Part shown: in pieces, positions 29,161-37,703 of the stretch
Layout of the letters: every line of letters begins with the position of its first letter
Position numbering within the stretch: the stretch's first letter is position 1
DNA from: Prevotella sp.
Lineage (GTDB): Bacteria > Bacteroidota > Bacteroidia > Bacteroidales > Bacteroidaceae
DNA length: 64,000 nt
Direction: 5' to 3'
NCBI GenBank assembly: GCA_017458225.1
Contig: JAFTFX010000001.1
Coordinates: forward strand, 45,915 to 109,914
Program-made: the position numbers and the translations under genes
Notes under the pieces: generated by a model
Seen by the model: only the letters and a program-made list of their open reading frames with translations
The model's database searches: none
What the model was told of the DNA's origin: nothing

Positions 29161-31728
29161 ATGAACATTTCTTATAAATGGCTGAAGGAGTATGTTGACT
29201 TCGAACTTACGCCGCAGCAGGTGTGCGACGCACTGACCTCTACGGGACTTGAAGTTGATGCTCTGGAGGAAGTACAGACCATTCGTGGTGGTCTGAAAGG
29301 GCTGTATGTGGGCAAGGTGCTCACTTGCGAGGCCCATCCCAACAGCGACCATCTGCACGTGACGACCGTCGACCTGGGCAAGGGCGAGCCTTCGCAGATA
29401 GTATGCGGTGCGCCCAACGTGGCTGCCGGTCAGAAGGTCATCGTGGCTGATCTGGGATGTGTGCTCTACGATGGCGATAATGAGTTCGTAATCAAGAAGT
29501 CGAAACTGCGCGGCGTGGAGTCGTGCGGCATGATTTGTGCCGAAGATGAAATTGGCGTGGGCACCAGCCACGATGGAATCATCGTGCTGCCCGACGATGC
29601 TGTGGTGGGTACTCCTGCTGCAGAGTATTACCATCTGGAGAGCGACTGGCTCATCGAGGTCGACATCACCGCCAACCGTGCCGACGGTCTTTCGCACTGG
29701 GGCGTGGCCCGCGACCTCTATGCCTGGCTGAAACAGCGCCAGGCCGAAGGGCTCATCAGCTACGAGCCCCGTCTGCATCGCCCCGTGGCCGACGGTTTCT
29801 CCGTCGACAATCACGACCTACCCATTGAGGTGGAGATTGAGAATACCGAGGCCTGTAAGCGCTATGCCTGCGTGAGCATCACCGACTGCGAGGTGAAAGA
29901 AAGCCCCGACTGGCTGAAGAACAAACTGACAACCATCGGCCTGCGTCCTATCAATAATATCGTGGACATCACGAACTATATCATGATGGCCTACGGTCAG
30001 CCCCTGCACTGCTTCGATGCCGACATGGTGAAGGGTCACAAGATTGTGGTGAAGACGATGCCCGAGGGTACGCCCTTCGTGACGCTCGACGGCGTGGAGC
30101 ACAAACTCTCCGACCGCGACCTGGCCATCTGCAACGCTGAGGAGCCCATGTGCATCGCCGGCGTGTTTGGCGGCAAGGGCAGCGGCACCTACGAGACCAC
30201 GAAGAACGTGGTGCTTGAGTCGGCCTACTTCCATCCCACGTGGATTCGCAAGTCGGCCCGTCGACATGGTCTGTCGACCGATGCGTCGTTCCGTTTCGAG
30301 CGAGGCATCGACCCCAATGGCGTCATCTATGCCCTGCAGCAGGCAGCACTGCTCTGCAAGGAACTGGCAGGTGGTAAGGTGTCGATGGACATTTGCGACG
30401 TATATCCTGAGAAAATGGAAAATGCGAAGGTTGACCTGAAATACAACTATGTTGACTCGCTCATCGGCAAACAGATTCCTGCCGAGACGGTGAAGAACAT
30501 CTGCCGGTCGCTGGAGATGAAGATCCTCAGCGAAAATGCTGAGGGACTGCAGCTTGAAGTGCCGGCCTATCGCGTGGACGTGCAGCGCCCCTGCGACGTG
30601 GTCGAGGACATCCTGCGCATCTACGGATATAATAATGTGGAGATTCCCACACAGTTGAAGTCGAGCCTTGTCATCAAAGGCGAGGAAGACCGCAAGCACA
30701 AGCTGCAGAACCTAGTGTCGGAGCAGCTGGTGGGTGCCGGCTTCAATGAGATCCTGAACAACTCGTTGACAAAGACGGCCTACTACAGACCCTCCCCCCA
30801 GCCCCTCCCTGTGAGGGAGGGGAGTTTGTACTCTCAGGACGGAAATGCAGTGGAAGGTCAGCCTACTCCCCTCCCTCACAGGGAGGGGTTGGGGGGAGAG
30901 TCCCTTGTTCGCATCATGAACCCCCTCAGCAGCGATCTCGGCGTGATGCGCCAGACGCTTCTCTACGGTGGACTGGAGAGCATTGAGCACAACGTGAAGC
31001 GCAAGGCGCAGAACCTGCGTTTCTTCGAGTTCGGCAACTGCTACTTCTTCGACCCCGAGCGGCAGAACGAGGACAACCCCATGCAGGCCTACAAGGAAGA
31101 GAACTACCTGGGCCTTTGGGTGACAGGCAAGCGCGTGGAAGGCTCATGGGCTCACCCCAACGAGGACAGCACCTACTATGAACTGGCTGCCTACGTGCAG
31201 AACATTCTGCAGCGCATCGGCCTGAAGCAAGGCATGCTGGTGACGAAGAAGTTGGAGAATCCTAACTTCTCGGCTGGCCTCTTGATGGAGAACCGCGGCG
31301 GCAAGAAGCTCATCGAGGTGGGCATCCTCTCGAAGAAACTGCTGAAGCAGTTCGACCTGCAGCAGCCCGTCTACTTTGCCGAATTGAACTGGACGCAGCT
31401 GATGAAGGCCACGAAGAAGAACGAGATTACCTACACCGAAATCTCAAAGCATCCGGCCGTCAGCCGCGACCTCGCCCTGCTGGTCGACAACGCTGTAGAG
31501 TTCGCCCAGATTGAGCAGATAGCCCGTCAGACGGAGAAGAAGCTGCTGAAGCGCGTGGAACTCTTCGATGTCTACGAGGGCGACAAACTGCCTCAGGGCA
31601 AGAAGTCGTATGCCGTCAACTTCATCCTGCAAGACACGGAGAAGACCATGAACGACAAGCAGATTGATGCCGTGATGCAGAAGCTCATCGCTAACCTGAA
31701 GAAGCAGTTGGGCGCAGAGCTGAGGTAA
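29161..31728 (+). CDS. pheT: phenylalanyl-tRNA synthetase beta chain, with in-frame palindromic insertion
   Basis: An 855-residue subunit that with PheS charges tRNA-Phe. Domain order: a tRNA-binding OB fold (residues about 40-155, VTTVDLGKGEPSQIVCGAPN), B3/B4 editing domain, B5 domain, the catalytic-like core, and a C-terminal anticodon-binding domain (AVSRDLALLVDNAVEF). Family members in this phylum are near 820 residues. The excess is explained by residues about 543-581 (bases 30788-30902), read as RPSPQPLPVREGSLYSQ and so on, in place of the short loop between LTKTAYY and VRIMNPLSSDLG. The insertion copies the palindromic element found in mfd and keeps the frame. The gene has its own promoter. 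Confidence 0.96.
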   Translation: MNISYKWLKEYVDFELTPQQVCDALTSTGLEVDALEEVQTIRGGLKGLYVGKVLTCEAHPNSDHLHVTTVDLGKGEPSQIVCGAPNVAAGQKVIVADLGCVLYDGDNEFVIKKSKLRGVESCGMICAEDEIGVGTSHDGIIVLPDDAVVGTPAAEYYHLESDWLIEVDITANRADGLSHWGVARDLYAWLKQRQAEGLISYEPRLHRPVADGFSVDNHDLPIEVEIENTEACKRYACVSITDCEVKESPDWLKNKLTTIGLRPINNIVDITNYIMMAYGQPLHCFDADMVKGHKIVVKTMPEGTPFVTLDGVEHKLSDRDLAICNAEEPMCIAGVFGGKGSGTYETTKNVVLESAYFHPTWIRKSARRHGLSTDASFRFERGIDPNGVIYALQQAALLCKELAGGKVSMDICDVYPEKMENAKVDLKYNYVDSLIGKQIPAETVKNICRSLEMKILSENAEGLQLEVPAYRVDVQRPCDVVEDILRIYGYNNVEIPTQLKSSLVIKGEEDRKHKLQNLVSEQLVGAGFNEILNNSLTKTAYYRPSPQPLPVREGSLYSQDGNAVEGQPTPLPHREGLGGESLVRIMNPLSSDLGVMRQTLLYGGLESIEHNVKRKAQNLRFFEFGNCYFFDPERQNEDNPMQAYKEENYLGLWVTGKRVEGSWAHPNEDSTYYELAAYVQNILQRIGLKQGMLVTKKLENPNFSAGLLMENRGGKKLIEVGILSKKLLKQFDLQQPVYFAELNWTQLMKATKKNEITYTEISKHPAVSRDLALLVDNAVEFAQIEQIARQTEKKLLKRVELFDVYEGDKLPQGKKSYAVNFILQDTEKTMNDKQIDAVMQKLIANLKKQLGAELR
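30788..30902. mobile_element. in-frame palindromic insertion element, pheT copy
   Basis: The 115-bp element has 38-bp terminal inverted repeats with 2 mismatches (30788-30825 and 30865-30902). Each arm itself contains the palindrome CCCCTCCCT-gtg-AGGGAGGGG or its complement. It is read in the same frame as the mfd copy, both giving PQPLPVxEGSxxSQ. Compared with this copy the mfd copy lacks about 19 bp, mainly the right inner palindrome. Confidence 0.8.
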
Positions 31729-31731
31729 CTA

Positions 31732-31821
31732 TCAGAGTATTCAGATTATTCTGAGTAATCTGAGTATTCTGAATAATCCGAGTATTCAGAGTAATCTGAG
31801 TATTCCGACCAATTCGAATAA
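31732..31821. repeat. 9-bp-period tandem array (ten units)
   Basis: Ten consecutive 9-bp units with the pattern TCnGAnTAw fill the space between pheT and the YebC gene. Several adjacent units are near palindromes of one another. No hairpin plus T-run was identified, so it is not a normal terminator, though it occupies the place of one. Confidence 0.75.
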
Positions 31822-31848
31822 TTAAATAACGAAAAATAAAATAAACCA

Positions 31849-32580
31849 ATGGGAAGAGCATTTGAATATCGTAAAGCTACGAAGCTGAAGAGATGGGGCC
31901 ACATGGCCAAGACATTTACCAAGATTGGCAAGCAGATCGCTATTGCCGTGAAGGCAGGCGGACCTGAGCCAGAGAACAACCCTGCACTGCGTGCCTGCAT
32001 TGCCAACGCCAAGCGCGAGAACATGCCGAAGGACAACATTGAGCGTGCCATCAAGAACGCTATGGGCAAGGACCAGAGCGACTACAAGGAAGTGACCTAC
32101 GAGGGATATGGCCCTCACGGAGTGGCTATCTTCGTAGAGACACTGACTGACAACACCACCCGTACTGTGGGCGATGTTCGCTCGGTGTTCAACAAGTTCA
32201 ATGGCAATCTGGGCACACAGGGCTCGCTGTCGTTCCTCTTCGACCACAAGGCCGTGTTCACCTTCAAGAAGAAGGACGGTCTGGATATGGACGAGATGAT
32301 CCTTGACCTCATTGACTACGGTGTGGAAGATGAGTACGACGAGGACGAGGAGGAGCAGAGCATCACCATCTATGGCGACCCCTCATCGTTCAGTGCCATC
32401 CAGAAGCACTTGGAGGAGAATGGCTTTGAGGTGACAGGTGCTGAGTTCACTCGCATCCCCAACGACCTGAAAGACGTTACGGCCGAGCAGCGCGAGGCTA
32501 TCGACAAGATGGTGGAGCGCCTGGAGGACTTCGACGACGTGCAGACCGTCTACACCAACATGAAGCCCGAGGAGGAGTAA
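31849..32580 (+). CDS. YebC/PmpR-family regulatory protein
   Basis: A 243-residue protein. The N-terminus reads MGRAFEYRKATKLKRWGHMA, then KTFTKIGKQIAIAVKAGGP and KRENMPKDNIERAIKNA, all typical of the TACO1/YebC family. The acidic segment DEYDEDEEEQ lies in the middle. Members bind DNA as regulators or assist ribosomes at proline-rich stretches; which applies here cannot be told. Length and domain order are normal. A 9-bp repeat array separates it from pheT. Confidence 0.93.
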   Translation: MGRAFEYRKATKLKRWGHMAKTFTKIGKQIAIAVKAGGPEPENNPALRACIANAKRENMPKDNIERAIKNAMGKDQSDYKEVTYEGYGPHGVAIFVETLTDNTTRTVGDVRSVFNKFNGNLGTQGSLSFLFDHKAVFTFKKKDGLDMDEMILDLIDYGVEDEYDEDEEEQSITIYGDPSSFSAIQKHLEENGFEVTGAEFTRIPNDLKDVTAEQREAIDKMVERLEDFDDVQTVYTNMKPEEE

Positions 32581-32725
32581 TCGGAAAGAGAGCCTTTTGG
32601 CATTCGTTATAGCTATGTCGCAGATATCTTATGTATTTGCGGCATAGTTTTTTGTGTTTAGTTGAATTGTTTTGTAATTTAGTCAAAATTAACGATTCAT
32701 TAGCTGATTTTTTACTTTTGTTGTT

Positions 32726-32733
32726 TAATTTTG
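32726..32733 (+). promoter_or_regulatory. -7 promoter box (TAATTTTG) of the paired lipoprotein genes
   Basis: The box lies 104 bp before the first lipoprotein ATG, in an AT-rich spacer, and implies a 5' leader of about 95 bases that includes a GC-rich stretch (GGCGCTGTCGGCCAAACGGC). A clear -33 box is not seen. Confidence 0.6.
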
Positions 32734-32836
32734 CACTATTAAACAATGGCGCTGTCGGCCAAACGGCCCAGTCGGTTGCGCCATCAGAATTTATTGGGCC
32801 AAAAACAAACAAAATAACCTTTTAAAACAAACAATT

Positions 32837-33292
32837 ATGAAAAAGTTATTTCTTCTCGCAGGCATGGCCTTTGTGCTCGCTTCGTGTACTACAACCATCA
32901 AGACGGCTAAAACTGCCGACGCTCCCGCAACACTGTTGTCTGCAACAATCGCTGACCTGGAAGTAAGCCCCAAGCGTGTAGTGGTTAACTATAAGCCCAC
33001 ATCAGAGGAGCAGCGCGGTGGTCTGGAGAACGCTAAGCATGCTGCTGAACAGAAAGCTTTGGAACAGGGTAATGACGATGTGCTGGTAAATGCCGAGTAC
33101 ACTATTAAGATGACGAATAACTGGATTTTCGGTAAGTCTATCGATTTGATCACCGTCAGTGGTCATCCCGCAAAATATAAGAACTATCGTTCGGTGAACG
33201 ATTCAGTATGGTGCAACCCCTTCTTCCGTGCTGGCTATCAGAACGGTGTAAAGACCACAAGCGGCGGTTTCCTGAAAGGTCTGCTTAAATAA
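32837..33292 (+). CDS. lipoprotein of unknown function, paralogue of the next gene
   Basis: A 151-residue protein with a lipoprotein signal (MKKLFLLAGMAFVLASC, lipobox LASC with cysteine at 17). Mature part: TTTIKTAKTADAPATLLSAT, IADLEVSPKRVVVNY, NDDVLVNAEYTIKM, ISV-like VSGHPAKYKNYRSVNDSVW. The same order of motifs appears in the following gene (TAKTADA, VADLTVSEQRV, ADVLLDPLY, SVSGRPAFYKNFRTLNDSVW), so the two are tandem duplicates. No enzyme motif was recognised. It probably sits in the periplasmic or outer face of the envelope. Confidence 0.75.
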   Translation: MKKLFLLAGMAFVLASCTTTIKTAKTADAPATLLSATIADLEVSPKRVVVNYKPTSEEQRGGLENAKHAAEQKALEQGNDDVLVNAEYTIKMTNNWIFGKSIDLITVSGHPAKYKNYRSVNDSVWCNPFFRAGYQNGVKTTSGGFLKGLLK

Positions 33293-33311
33293 GTAAAGGA
33301 GGTCAACGACT

Positions 33312-34331
33312 ATGAAGAAAGCACTTTCGCTTTTCTTGCTCGCAGTACTGATGATGCTTTCGTCTTGCTCAACGCTGATGAAGACAGCCAAGACGGCAGA
33401 TGCATCTTCAGATATCAAGAGCGTTACCGTGGCCGACCTGACAGTGAGTGAACAGCGAGTGACAGCAACCATCGACCACGTGAGCAAAGACTTGCGCCGC
33501 GGTGGAGAGAACAACGTGAAACGCGCCGTAGAGGCCAAGGCACTGGAGATGGGCGGCAATGCCGACGTGTTGCTTGACCCGCTCTATGTGGTGTCGAAGA
33601 AGCGTGGACTGTTTGGTTCGAAAATCAGTTCTATCTCCGTGAGTGGACGTCCGGCATTCTACAAGAATTTCCGTACGCTCAATGACTCGGTGTGGAACAA
33701 CCCCGCATTCCGTGGCTTAGCGCCTATTGTCATCAAGAAGTCTGCTTCCAGTTATGGCAAGTATGGCTCATTAACGCCGCAGATGCTGGGTGCTAAAGAG
33801 AAGACACCCGCTTTCCGCAAAAAGGGTTGGCACGGCTATTATGACCTGTATTATGGAATGGGACAAGACGATGGCTCTATCTATCACAGCATCAACTCTT
33901 CGTTCATGATGACAGCCTCCTTCGGCTATCAGTTCGGTCCTTATTTCTATCTGGGACTGGGAACGGGTTACGGCTCATTCTCGTTAAAAGACGTTGATGA
34001 CAGCTATAAGATTGTTCCCGTTTTCTATAACTTGCGTTTCAATACCTCACGAGAGGCCAATACATGGTTTATCGATCTGAAATTTGGAACAGCTGTTCCT
34101 ACAGGCGATATTGTGAAGGATTTGGAAAATACCAGTGCTCCATTGTTCGTCAGTCCGACAATAGGTTACAGCTGGGGCAATCTGGACTTGGGCGTATATG
34201 CACTGCACCATGAGTATAGTGGTGAACGTTCTGGTTCTTACTGGTCGCCTTGGTGGGGGTTTAATTGGTATACCAATAAAATTGATTGGAACATCAGTAC
34301 TTATGGTATCAGGCTGGGACTGCGGTTCTAA
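33312..34331 (+). CDS. lipoprotein-type domain joined to an outer-membrane beta-barrel
   Basis: A 339-residue protein with lipobox LSSC (cysteine about 19). Residues 20-140 copy the preceding lipoprotein. From about 165 to the end the sequence alternates polar and aromatic residues (SFMMTASFGYQFGPYFYLGL, FYNLRFNT, WFIDLKFGTAVPTG, TYGIRLGLRF) and ends in phenylalanine, as outer-membrane barrels do. It appears to be a fusion of the duplicated lipoprotein domain with a small barrel. Together with its neighbour, 19 bp upstream, it may form one envelope assembly. Function is unknown. Confidence 0.75.
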   Translation: MKKALSLFLLAVLMMLSSCSTLMKTAKTADASSDIKSVTVADLTVSEQRVTATIDHVSKDLRRGGENNVKRAVEAKALEMGGNADVLLDPLYVVSKKRGLFGSKISSISVSGRPAFYKNFRTLNDSVWNNPAFRGLAPIVIKKSASSYGKYGSLTPQMLGAKEKTPAFRKKGWHGYYDLYYGMGQDDGSIYHSINSSFMMTASFGYQFGPYFYLGLGTGYGSFSLKDVDDSYKIVPVFYNLRFNTSREANTWFIDLKFGTAVPTGDIVKDLENTSAPLFVSPTIGYSWGNLDLGVYALHHEYSGERSGSYWSPWWGFNWYTNKIDWNISTYGIRLGLRF

Positions 34332-34410
34332 GTATTGTGCACACACACTAATTTAAGGTTCAGGGATGGCGGAAAGACCATCCCTGAAACCTATTAATAA
34401 ATAAGTATAT

Positions 34411-34683
34411 ATGGCAACAAAGCATATACAGTATGAAACGGTGGGCACGTGCTCGAAGCTTATTGACGTGACCGCCGACGAGAATGATGTGATTCAGCAG
34501 GTGTTCTTTCTGGGTGGCTGTAACGGCAACCTGCAGGGCATCAGCCAACTGGTGAGAGGACAGAAGATTGACGATGTCATCAAGAAAATCGACGGCGTGC
34601 GCTGTGGGGCGAAGAACACTTCGTGCCCCGATCAGTTATGCCGCGCATTGGAAAGGCTGAAGAATGCTCCGTTGGAAGGCTGA
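34411..34683 (+). CDS. TSCPD-domain protein (TIGR03905 family)
   Basis: A 90-residue protein. It contains TVGTCSKLIDV, VFFLGGCNGNLQGISQLVRG and GVRCGAKNTSCPDQLCRAL. The TSCPD motif with paired cysteines is also found at the end of some ribonucleotide reductases. The small stand-alone form is widespread in anaerobes and has no firm function. The cysteines may bind metal or form a redox pair. It is convergent with the lipoprotein gene at 34685, whose stop is 2 bp away. Confidence 0.85.
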   Translation: MATKHIQYETVGTCSKLIDVTADENDVIQQVFFLGGCNGNLQGISQLVRGQKIDDVIKKIDGVRCGAKNTSCPDQLCRALERLKNAPLEG

Positions 34684-34684
34684 A

Positions 34685-35074
34685 TTATTGGTAGTCTTCC
34701 TTGGTCATTGTGCTCTCAAACAGCACTTTCCCAGGATGCTGCTCTGAATAGTAGGTGTACTTGAAGGTGTAGCCAGCCTCCTTGAAGATGCGGGTGGAGG
34801 TCTCGTTCTTCAGTTTCTGCAGGAGCAAGTCGCGCATGGCAGTGGTATTCATAGTGCTGTCGTTGTCCATGCTGCCCATGAAGGTGTAGTTGTAGTGCAG
34901 GGTGTGGGTCTCCATCTCGAAGGCACAACTGTCCATCATGATGCACTCGTGAACCTGCATGGGGCAGTTCTTGTCAGAATATTCCTGCATGACGCGCTGG
35001 GCGCGCTCTTCCAGCGACTCTTGGCAGGCTGTCAGCAAGAGTATTGCTGTTGTAAATAGAAGGATTTTTCTCAT
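34685..35074 (-). CDS. small lipoprotein of unknown function
   Basis: A 129-residue protein. MRKILLFTTAILLLTAC is a lipoprotein signal (LTAC, cysteine at 17). The mature part is helical and acidic at first (ESLEERAQRVMQEYSD) and then beta-rich (CAFEMETHTLHYNYTFMG; YTFKYTYYSEQHPGKVLFES). There are no recognised motifs. ATG 35074 was preferred to an in-frame ATG at 35104 because only it gives a signal peptide directly. A -7 box on the minus strand lies 20 bp upstream. Confidence 0.7.
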   Translation of the reverse strand: MRKILLFTTAILLLTACQESLEERAQRVMQEYSDKNCPMQVHECIMMDSCAFEMETHTLHYNYTFMGSMDNDSTMNTTAMRDLLLQKLKNETSTRIFKEAGYTFKYTYYSEQHPGKVLFESTMTKEDYQ

Positions 35075-35093
35075 ATTGAATGAATTTTTGCCG

Positions 35094-35101
35094 CAAATGT
35101 A
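35094..35101 (-). promoter_or_regulatory. -7 box (TACATTTG) of the small lipoprotein
   Basis: On the minus strand the box lies 20 bp before the ATG at 35074. It is divergent from the lepA promoter. Confidence 0.6.
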
Positions 35102-35143
35102 CATAAAAAAAGCTAAAATGAAGCGAATTTGACTGATTTTTTG

Positions 35144-35151
35144 TATTTTTG
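35144..35151 (+). promoter_or_regulatory. -7 box (TATTTTTG) of lepA
   Basis: The box lies 23 bp before the lepA ATG. A convincing -33 box was not identified. Confidence 0.6.
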
Positions 35152-35174
35152 CAACTTAAAGCAGATAAGAACGC

Positions 35175-36992
35175 ATGAACAATATAAGAAATTTCTGTAT
35201 CATTGCCCATATTGATCACGGTAAGTCGACACTTGCCGACCGATTGTTGGAACGTACCAAGACCATTCAAGTGACTGAGGGACAGATGCTTGATGATATG
35301 GACTTGGAACGCGAGCGCGGCATCACCATCAAGAGCCACGCCATCCAGATGGAGTATGAATATAGAGGTGAGGGGCGAGAGGTAACTGGCGAGAAGCCGA
35401 GCGATGGCAAGTATGTCTTGAACTTGATAGACACGCCGGGACATGTAGACTTTTCCTACGAGGTGAGCCGTTCGATTGCGGCTTGCGAGGGAGCGTTGCT
35501 GGTGGTCGATGCCACACAGGGTGTGCAGGCGCAGACCATTTCGAATCTCTACATGGCTATTGATAATAATCTGGAGATTATCCCCGTCATCAATAAGATT
35601 GACATGCCGTCGGCCATGCCCGACGAGGTTGAGGACGAGATTATCGACCTCATAGGCTGCAAGCGTGAGGAGATTATCCGCGCATCGGGCAAAACGGGCG
35701 AGGGCGTCGACGATATTCTGAATGCAGTTGTAGAGCGCATTCCGCATCCCGAGGGGGATGAGAATGCTCCGTTGCAGGCCCTGATTTTCGACTCGGTGTT
35801 CAACTCGTTCCGTGGCATCATTGCCTATTTCAAGGTGCTGAACGGAAAGATTGCCAAGGGCGACAAAGTGAAATTCTTCAACACCGGCATGGAGTACGAG
35901 GCCGACGAGGTGGGCGTGCTGAAGATGGACATGATTCCCCACAAGGAGCTCGGCACGGGCGAGGTGGGCTACATCATCAGCGGTATCAAGGATGCCAAGG
36001 AGGTGAAGGTGGGCGATACGATTACCCATGTGGCACGTCCCTGCGACAAAGCCATTGCGGGCTTCCAGGAAGTGAAGCCGATGGTGTTTGCTGGTGTCTA
36101 TCCCATTGATCCGACGGATTATGAGAACCTGCGTGCCTCGTTGGAAAAACTGCAACTGAACGATGCTTCGCTGACCTTTATGCCTGAGACCTCGATAGCT
36201 CTGGGATTCGGCTTCCGTTGTGGTTTCTTGGGATTGCTGCACATGGAGATTGTGCAGGAACGTCTGGACCGTGAGTTCAATATGGATGTGATCACGACAG
36301 TGCCCAACGTTACCTATATGTGCTACACGAAGCAAGGCGAGGAAAAAGAGGTGCACAACCCCTCGGGCATGCCCGATACGGTGATGATCGACCATATCGA
36401 GGAACCCTATATCCGTGCCAGCATCATTACGGCGGCCGACTTCATCGGGCCAATTATGACGCTCTGCCTGGACAAGCGCGGCGAGCTGATAGACCAGCAA
36501 TACGTGAGCGGCAACCGCGTAGAGTTGCATTTCATGCTGCCCTTGGGAGAAATCGTGATTGACTTCTATGACAAACTGAAATCGATATCAAAAGGCTATG
36601 CCTCGTTCGACTACCATATAGACTCGTTCCGTCCGTCGAAGCTTGTCAAGCTCGACATACTGCTGAATGGCGAACCTGTCGATGCCCTGTCGACATTGAC
36701 CCATCAAGACAATGCTGTGACGTTCGGTCGCCGCATGTGTGAAAAGCTGAAGGAACTGATTCCGCGTCAGCAGTTCGACATTGCCATTCAGGCAGCCATC
36801 GGCGCGAAGATCATTGCACGCGAAACGGTGAAGCAGGTGCGCAAGGACGTGCTGGCCAAGTGTTATGGCGGCGACGTGAGTCGTAAGCGAAAACTGCTGG
36901 AGAAGCAGAAGCGAGGCAAGAAACGCATGAAGCAGATAGGCAACGTAGAGGTGCCGCAGAAAGCCTTCCTGGCAGTGCTGAAACTGGACTAA
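35175..36992 (+). CDS. lepA: elongation factor 4 (LepA), with short in-frame insertion
   Basis: A 605-residue GTPase that acts on the ribosome during initiation or elongation stress. G1 is [10 protein letters not shown]2 is near [11 protein letters not shown]3 is DTPGHVDF and G4 is NKIDMPSA. The C-terminal domain is typical ([20 protein letters not shown]). Residues about 63-76 (bases 35361-35402) hold [13 protein letters not shown] between MEYEY and [13 protein letters not shown], where relatives have a short turn. The inserted DNA is purine-rich and low in complexity (GAGGTGAGGGGCGAGAGG). The frame is kept, and the insertion lies between two beta strands of the G domain. It is followed by a Crp-type gene after 14 bp. 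Confidence 0.96.
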   Translation: MNNIRNFCIIAHIDHGKSTLADRLLERTKTIQVTEGQMLDDMDLERERGITIKSHAIQMEYEYRGEGREVTGEKPSDGKYVLNLIDTPGHVDFSYEVSRSIAACEGALLVVDATQGVQAQTISNLYMAIDNNLEIIPVINKIDMPSAMPDEVEDEIIDLIGCKREEIIRASGKTGEGVDDILNAVVERIPHPEGDENAPLQALIFDSVFNSFRGIIAYFKVLNGKIAKGDKVKFFNTGMEYEADEVGVLKMDMIPHKELGTGEVGYIISGIKDAKEVKVGDTITHVARPCDKAIAGFQEVKPMVFAGVYPIDPTDYENLRASLEKLQLNDASLTFMPETSIALGFGFRCGFLGLLHMEIVQERLDREFNMDVITTVPNVTYMCYTKQGEEKEVHNPSGMPDTVMIDHIEEPYIRASIITAADFIGPIMTLCLDKRGELIDQQYVSGNRVELHFMLPLGEIVIDFYDKLKSISKGYASFDYHIDSFRPSKLVKLDILLNGEPVDALSTLTHQDNAVTFGRRMCEKLKELIPRQQFDIAIQAAIGAKIIARETVKQVRKDVLAKCYGGDVSRKRKLLEKQKRGKKRMKQIGNVEVPQKAFLAVLKLD

Positions 36993-37006
36993 AATTCTTA
37001 AGCAAT

Positions 37007-37609
37007 ATGGCAAACCTAAGTTTAACAAAGCGCGATGTGGCCCGCGAACTGGCCCGCAGATATAGTACGATGACCCATGACGAGCTCGACATTCTGGAGA
37101 GTGTGCTCGTGCCCATGAAGTTTGCAAAAGGTCAGAAAATCCTGAATGAGGGCGAAGTGTGTACGAACATTTACTGGATCGTGAAGGGATTGGTTAGGCA
37201 GTATTACTATAAGAACAATAAGGAGCTGACAGAATATATGGCAGTGGAAAATACCATCATGATGAGTATTGAGAGCCTGTTCAAGGAGAAACCCTCTACG
37301 CAGATGATGCAGGCACTTGAGCCCACACTGATCTATGCACTGCCTAAGGCGGAACTGGAGGCTGTTGCCATGCGCAGCGTGAACATACAGATTCTCTATC
37401 GTAAGATTCTGGAGGAATCGCTGATCATCAGTCAGCAGCGTGCTGATATGATTCGTTTCGAGTCAGCCCGGGACCGTTATCAGCGTTTGGTGAAGAGCAA
37501 TCCGCAGTTGGTGTTGCGTGCCCCGTTGGTCTATATTGCAAACTATCTGCAGATGACCCCGGAGACGCTGAGCCGCGTGAGAACAGCCGCTTTGATGGAA
37601 GGAAAATAG
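37007..37609 (+). CDS. Crp/Fnr-family transcriptional regulator
   Basis: A 200-residue protein. The cyclic-nucleotide-binding-like domain covers about residues 22-120 (ILNEGEVCTNIYWIVKGLVR). A dimerisation helix follows (about 128-155), and a short winged helix ends the protein (VYIANYLQMTPETLSRVRTA). The glycine-glutamate and arginine residues that bind cAMP in Crp are not conserved, so the ligand is unknown. Bacteroidales have many such regulators of this length. The gene is 14 bp after lepA and probably shares its transcript. The terminator is at 37648. Confidence 0.88.
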   Translation: MANLSLTKRDVARELARRYSTMTHDELDILESVLVPMKFAKGQKILNEGEVCTNIYWIVKGLVRQYYYKNNKELTEYMAVENTIMMSIESLFKEKPSTQMMQALEPTLIYALPKAELEAVAMRSVNIQILYRKILEESLIISQQRADMIRFESARDRYQRLVKSNPQLVLRAPLVYIANYLQMTPETLSRVRTAALMEGK

Positions 37610-37647
37610 GAATGCCAGAAAATAAATATCAGCGGCTATAAGCCACT

Positions 37648-37686
37648 AAAAGAAACAGCCACACGGGAAGTGCGGCTGTTTCTTTT
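37648..37686. terminator. bidirectional terminator, 13-bp perfect stem
   Basis: AAAAGAAACAGCC and GGCTGTTTCTTTT enclose 13 bases. The A/T-rich ends allow it to end both the Crp-type gene (plus) and rng (minus), which converge here. Confidence 0.8.
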
Positions 37687-37703
37687 GGTAGGTGATGAAG
37701 GCG

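Noticed and set aside
31746-32069. Minus-strand frame reading SEYSDY repeats
   Set aside because: Direct translation of the 9-bp array running into the antisense of the YebC gene.
34974-36530. Long open frame antisense to lepA (518 codons)
   Set aside because: It mirrors the codon pattern of lepA, has no promoter or ribosome-binding site, and its product is low-complexity histidine/leucine-rich sequence.
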